Assembly: GCA_036244855.1 (NCBI GenBank)
Contig: BQKZ01001875.1
Span: forward strand, 4,175 to 68,174
Reading direction: 5' to 3'
DNA: 64,000 nucleotides
From: Temnopleurus reevesii
Taxonomy: Eukaryota > Echinodermata > Echinoidea > Temnopleuroida > Temnopleuridae
Positions within the stretch are counted from its first letter, which is position 1. Every line of letters starts with the position of its first letter. The position numbers and the translations under genes were made by a program. A model generated the notes under the pieces. The model worked only from the letters and a program-made list of their open reading frames with translations. It was not told the DNA's origin and did not search any database. This document shows positions 52,601 to 58,600 of the stretch, in pieces.

Positions 52601-55600
52601 GAAGAATATATATATTGTGCGGTGTAAAGGCGAGTTGTTCATCTCAGCAAGGTGTACTATTTTGGTTGAAAAGACAAGAGGGTTACTTGTGCAAAGTTAC
52701 CTTAGCGCCTTGTCTTTGGCAAGAAGGTGAGAAGGCGATTTGCACTTACTCACCTTGGTGCCTTGTTTAAGTCAAGAAGGCGAGATGGCATGCGCCCTGT
52801 ACATACTTGCCTAGGTGCCTTGTCTTTTTCAAGAAGGCAATTTGTACAAGCTTGCCTTCTTACTGCACGTATGTGCTTTTGTAGGACTGTTGTTTCTGAA
52901 ACTTTGGGTTTCGGCTCTTAGTTTGATCCTTACTATTGTCTGTGTTTGTTCCATTATATATATCCAATTCTCTCGTTCTGCATGGAACATTGTAGAATAG
53001 AATAGTTTTATATTACTAATTCATCTCGACTTGTTTCAATTAATTTTTTTCCAAAGGAAGACAATTTGAATTATTTTTCATTGAAATATGAAAATGAGTT
53101 TAATTTGAAGTAATTCTATGAATCTGAGTATATGTATTTGATGAGAAGATCATATAATTGTAATTCACTACTCAGGTTTAACCCTTTCTGTGAGCTTTTA
53201 GCCCTCTCTTTTTCAAATCTTTATTGATTCATTTATCTAAATAATGCGTTAAATAAATGCATAAAAGGTACAATCTGTTGTCTTATAATCTACTGAGAAA
53301 AGTGCAGTGGATTTTTAGTGAAATGCATTCAATTGTATGAGCTACATATCAATTCTTTTATTGTGGTCGTATTGGTACTGATTTAGTGACTCATAAATAT
53401 GAAATATGTTCTGTTTGAGATCAATCAATTATTAATTTTCTTCAACAACTTCAACAACTTCCTTTTTTTATATTGTAATATGGTATAGAAATTCATTGTC
53501 CTTTTTGCTATATAATTCAAGAACATTCCCTGTAAACAATCTCACATTTAAAATTTCCAACACATACCCCTGTGAGAAATCAACATTTTGGGGAATACAT
53601 ACTGATTGATTTTCCCTCCTTTCTATCCATTTGTTTATATCTCCATCCCAAAATGATATTCATGTATCATTGTAGAGTCAGGATCAGGACTTAGTTGTGA
53701 GTAACAGCATGACACCCTCTTTGTTTCTCATCATCAAATCTGACAAATTTTGGTCCTATTATGCTTCATGAGGGGTACCAAAATTTGATTTATGTAATTG
53801 ATATGCCAAATACATCTCCTAGCTTTAAAGTTTTCTATCACAAAAAGTTTTCTATTTTGGATATGCTAGCAGATGATGTACTGTACTAGCTGAATTTTTC
53901 ACAGAGGTTTTATTTTTTTTAATTTCGCAGCCTTTGCTTCGCAAAAAAATTTGACTCTGTATGATGCACAGTAATATGTACAAACACTGTCAAAAATGTA
54001 AATATTACAACAAGTCATTGTGTTGATCTGATCCGACATCATGAAAATATATGTACGCTAAAATATCAGCTTATGCAGTTGTTTACAGAAGAGATGGATG
54101 TACAATGGTATTGAGTTCGGAATATAAATTCAGGATTAAAAAAAAACGCCAATGTTTTGGTACCCCTCAGATCATTTTAGATTCAGGATCAGTGCATGAC
54201 ATCCTCTTTGTCTTTCATCATCAAATCTGCCAACATTTTGGAATTTATTTTCTAATTTTGACCCTATGCATGCTTTTATGGTTGTTCCAGTCGCTCAGCA
54301 TGCTGGGTAATCTGTCTTGTACGCAAAGTAATTTTTTTTTAGTTTACTCTTCACAAAATGACTTCAATACGAGATAGATTACCGAGTATACACAGTGATT
54401 GCAATAACCTTAAAGGCACATATTGTGCTTGACAATGGGTACCAAAATATACATGAAGATGTTGTAGGGTATGATTTTATTTTCCACTTGAATTAAAAAA
54501 GTATTCTAAATTTTTGGAAATGATGCGCAACTTGTTGAAAGATGTTATCAAAGAAAACATGCAGATGTATTATTGTATATTGAAAATCAACTGATGCCCC
54601 TCATAAAGTATAATTAGGAAATAAGAACAAATCTTTAGTTTGGAGATATGCTCATCGTACATGCATGCGCATCATTATATGCATGGCCTTATTAATCGCT
54701 CTTGGCTTGCTCATTATAAGTAGATTTTCATCAATTCCTTAATAATTGGGGGAAAGATATTTTATAGAAACTGATTGATGCCTGTGTTTCTTTATTGTCA
54801 ATGTTCAAAATTAGACATTTCTAGATTCATGATTTTTAGCTAATTTAAGCGTTTTCGCTGTATCTTGTTTTCTAAAATGATAAATAACTTCCAAGAATTC
54901 AGAAAATTCATGTTTTCTTTTAATTTTCTTTCAAATCGCTGTAGCTCGTATAAAGCTAATATTGTATTCCTGCAAGCCTTTTTATGAAATATCTATAGAT
55001 AGACACTCAGGCATGTATTAGGTTCAATTTTCTTGTTTACCTCAAATTTCACCAGTTTCAATTCAAAATTGTTAAATGTCTCGGGGGAAGTTCAGGATAG
55101 TCAGTGTATGTCGACATCATAGTCTTATTTCATACTTTCTCTACATGTGTTTGCGTATTTGGTTGAATGGAATGTTAGCAAATTCATCGTACACTAAATA
55201 TATCTGGCAAGATGCTACCATAAAATTTAGATTTGGATTCAGCTAAATTGCGATTTTCATCTCAGGTCAGATTTCATTTTTAGATAAATTTCCTCTCATG
55301 AGAACTGGAAGTGTGCCGAGGGCAAAATGCCACCAAACTTCCTTCCAAAAGTGCAACTGAATTATCCGATGGTCACTGTGTGGGAGACCAAAGCAATTCA
55401 TATGCTGCCAAATCAGTCTACATGTCCATTTTCCCTGAATAGGTTTTGGTTATGCATCAATTGTAGGGTTTACATTTTGAGCTGAAACATTAAGGTTTCA
55501 GAAAATACAACAGTCCTGTGGAAGCTTATATGTGCAGCTCAAAAGTGAGTTGCTCAACTCACATTGGCGCCTTGTTTTAGAAGAGAATGTGAGAAGGCAA

Positions 55601-58600
55601 CTTTACTAAGTACTCTCCTTGACGCCTTGTCTTGGATGAGAAGGTGAGAAGGAGACTTGTTCAAGTTCGCCTTGTCATCTTTTTAAGCCCCGGTCACATA
55701 GGGCCTTGGAAGCAACATGATTCAACACAACTTTTTGTTTTGTGAATTAACAAAGGGTCTTGTTGAATTGTGTTGCTTCCGGGCCTCTATGTGACCAGGG
55801 CCGTAAGTCGAGAAAGGGAGAAAGCGACTGGTACAAACTCACCTTTGTGCTGCACTTATAAGCTTCCGTAGGTCTGTCATAGTTTCTGAAACCTTAAGGT
55901 TTCGGCCCTCAGTGTGAACGTAACTATTGAAATTGAAATGTTATGAATTGTGATGGTAATTGTATGGTATATGTTTTGTACTTGTGGTTTGATTATTCTG
56001 TTTTAAGTGGATTTGGCATCATACGTATCATGACTCATTTTGTAATCTTTTTCGTCTTTTTCTTTGACAAAAATGGGGGAAGGGGATCCAAGGTCTTACA
56101 TTCATTCTTGGTGATTAATATATGCTCAGCACAATTGTCTTTTTGTTGTTGTTATTGGTTTACCACATTCATTGTCTCACGTTGATAAATGTTCATATTA
56201 ATTTATACATAGTTTCAATCTTGGTCATCATTGATAATTGTCATCCCTCCAAAGATCAACCCATTTATATTCTCTTAGCATTACATATCCTTTTTATGTT
56301 GCAAATGAATGTCAATTCATATATGTAGATCTCTCAGATATATTTATAAAATTTAGAATTCCTATTAGAAGTAGAGAAAATAAGACATCATTTTCATCCC
56401 ATTTTCAACTAATGAAAATCAAACAAGAGGAATTTGAATTAAATATATGTATTTATTCATTTATTTACCACACTATTTCATTGAAAATTAAACCACTATA
56501 CTACATTGATGCCTTCATTTTTTCCACAGTTCATGCTAATTACAATACAAGTCCATCTGTGAAATCAAAATTGCAAACAAATACATGTAGTATTAATAGG
56601 ATACAGAATGTGAAGTAAAAAAAAATCATCGAAAAATGAAGAGGTTTTTTAGGAAAAAAAATCACACATGATTGCCCCTATTCAAATCAATTTATGCTGG
56701 TGTATTTCATCCTACACAAGAAAAAAAAATTATTTGATTACTGCATGCGATATTTCCTGCATATTGTATGGGTTGTAATGTATTATGCAAAGTATTAATG
56801 GAGTAGATTGACATCTAGTTTGTCATTCTTGTGTTTTGTAAGTTTGTGGAGTATTTTAGAATTTTTATTGTGCCAGTAGAAGTTTTTTACTAAAAAATAT
56901 GATTTCATGGATTGCATTGTAAACATGTTCTGCAGATATGCCTTTTCTTTCCCTTTTTGTGATACATGTGGCATTTGTGGTGTATAATTCATTCAATTTG
57001 TCATTTGAATCGGCTGTAAATGTTTGAAGAATGCTTCATTTATTCATAAAGTTTAGACAGAGGGTGTATGAATAATGTATCTTTAAAAATAGATTTGTGT
57101 TATTATCATTCTTATAATTAATACCAATTACAATCTTTTTCATTTTATCATGCCTCTTTGCCATACTTTGCTATACTTTTTTAATCAGGACAAACCAGAA
57201 AAAAGGAGAACATTTTAGAGGGTATTTTGTCATCAAATAGAAATACAATTTTCATGTCAGAAATATGCATATCATTTCATGAACTCCTGAACCTTTGTCT
57301 ATGTGGGTTTGGTTTTCAAAAATTTTCCGTGTTTGGTTATTAATTTTCTTCAAATAAAAACCAAGAAATTAGTTAGTTTTTTCTGTTGAATCTTCAAAAA
57401 AAGTCAAAATCAACTGCTTGCTATTGCTAGTCTCCTCTTATGTTTTATGCCAATTCATATTTGAGTTTATGATTCATGAATTTCAATTTTAATCGCAGAA
57501 TTTATATAAAAACAGTCTTCTTTTCACAAAAAGAGTGTTTTGGGGGGATTTGTGAAAGTTTTGTATAAAAAATATTCTGCTTGAAGATTATTGATGATTA
57601 TTTCAAATCAGAGCAAATTATTTTAACAGATCAATTTTTATTATCATTTTTGGTGGTGATGATAATTAGGAGGCAGATGAGTGTATGATAAAATGGATGC
57701 ATTCATAGTAATTGACTTGCAGATACCTAAAAGTATAATTCAAATGATCTTCTCATCAACCCCTCCTTTGAAAAATATGAGAATTGAAAATGATAATAAA
57801 AGAGATAAGTAGAGAAAAGGATTTAAGAAGTGATAGCTAATGGTTGAAGAGTTGCTGATCATTATATCTTTACAGTTAAACCTGTCTTAGTGGCCATCTG
57901 TGTAAAGCTGCCACCTGACTATAGTGGCCACCTTTATTGGTTTCCACCAGAAGAAAATGTGTTTTATGGAACCGCTCTATAAAGGTCCCCTGTATACAGT
58001 GGTCACTTTTTCTGTGTCCCTTAGGTGGCCACTATAGACAGGTTTGACTGTATCTCAAGAAAAGTAGATCAATATGCTAAGAGACAAGTTTTGAAGCATG
58101 CATATTATTATTTATGGACTTTAGGTAATCCTCTCTTTGATATGCCTTTTTCACCATATGTAGTGAGATTTTCTGACATTTGATGCATTCATTTAAGGAT
58201 CATAATGCTAAAAGTTTTATTATTAGAACTGATTATAATGTTGTTTTAATCTATTCTTTGCAGTCGTTTGATAGCCTTGTCCTGTCGTCCATTCACCATC
58301 TCTCCATCAAGATGAAGGACAATGCTGACAAGATCGCCTACAAACTCAAGTAAGAATCATCTTTTACCAAAACCTTTTAATAGTGACAAGAGCCTTTTAC
58401 AACCGATAATGTTGTGACACATTTTTGTGAATATTTTTGAAACATTTTCTTTCCTTTTAATCTTCTCTTCTTCTTTTGAGGGATGAATTGAGCCAATGGT
58501 GATATTTGCATTACTCGAAAACTCATGAACTACTCTTAATTCTAAGTTTTTAATCAAGATTAAAAATACACTGTAGTTAATTTCACACATGAGTGGTTGC

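Larger units (their letters stand above)
51536..58263 (+). other. Intron 12
   Basis: 6.7 kb AT-rich intron. Contains two members of one MITE family (52542-52929, 55466-55923), a nested Harbinger-like MITE, a mariner-like MITE and a diverged repeat pair (about 53690-53760 and 54180-54240, sharing CATCATCAAATCTG). No additional exon seen. Confidence 0.65.
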
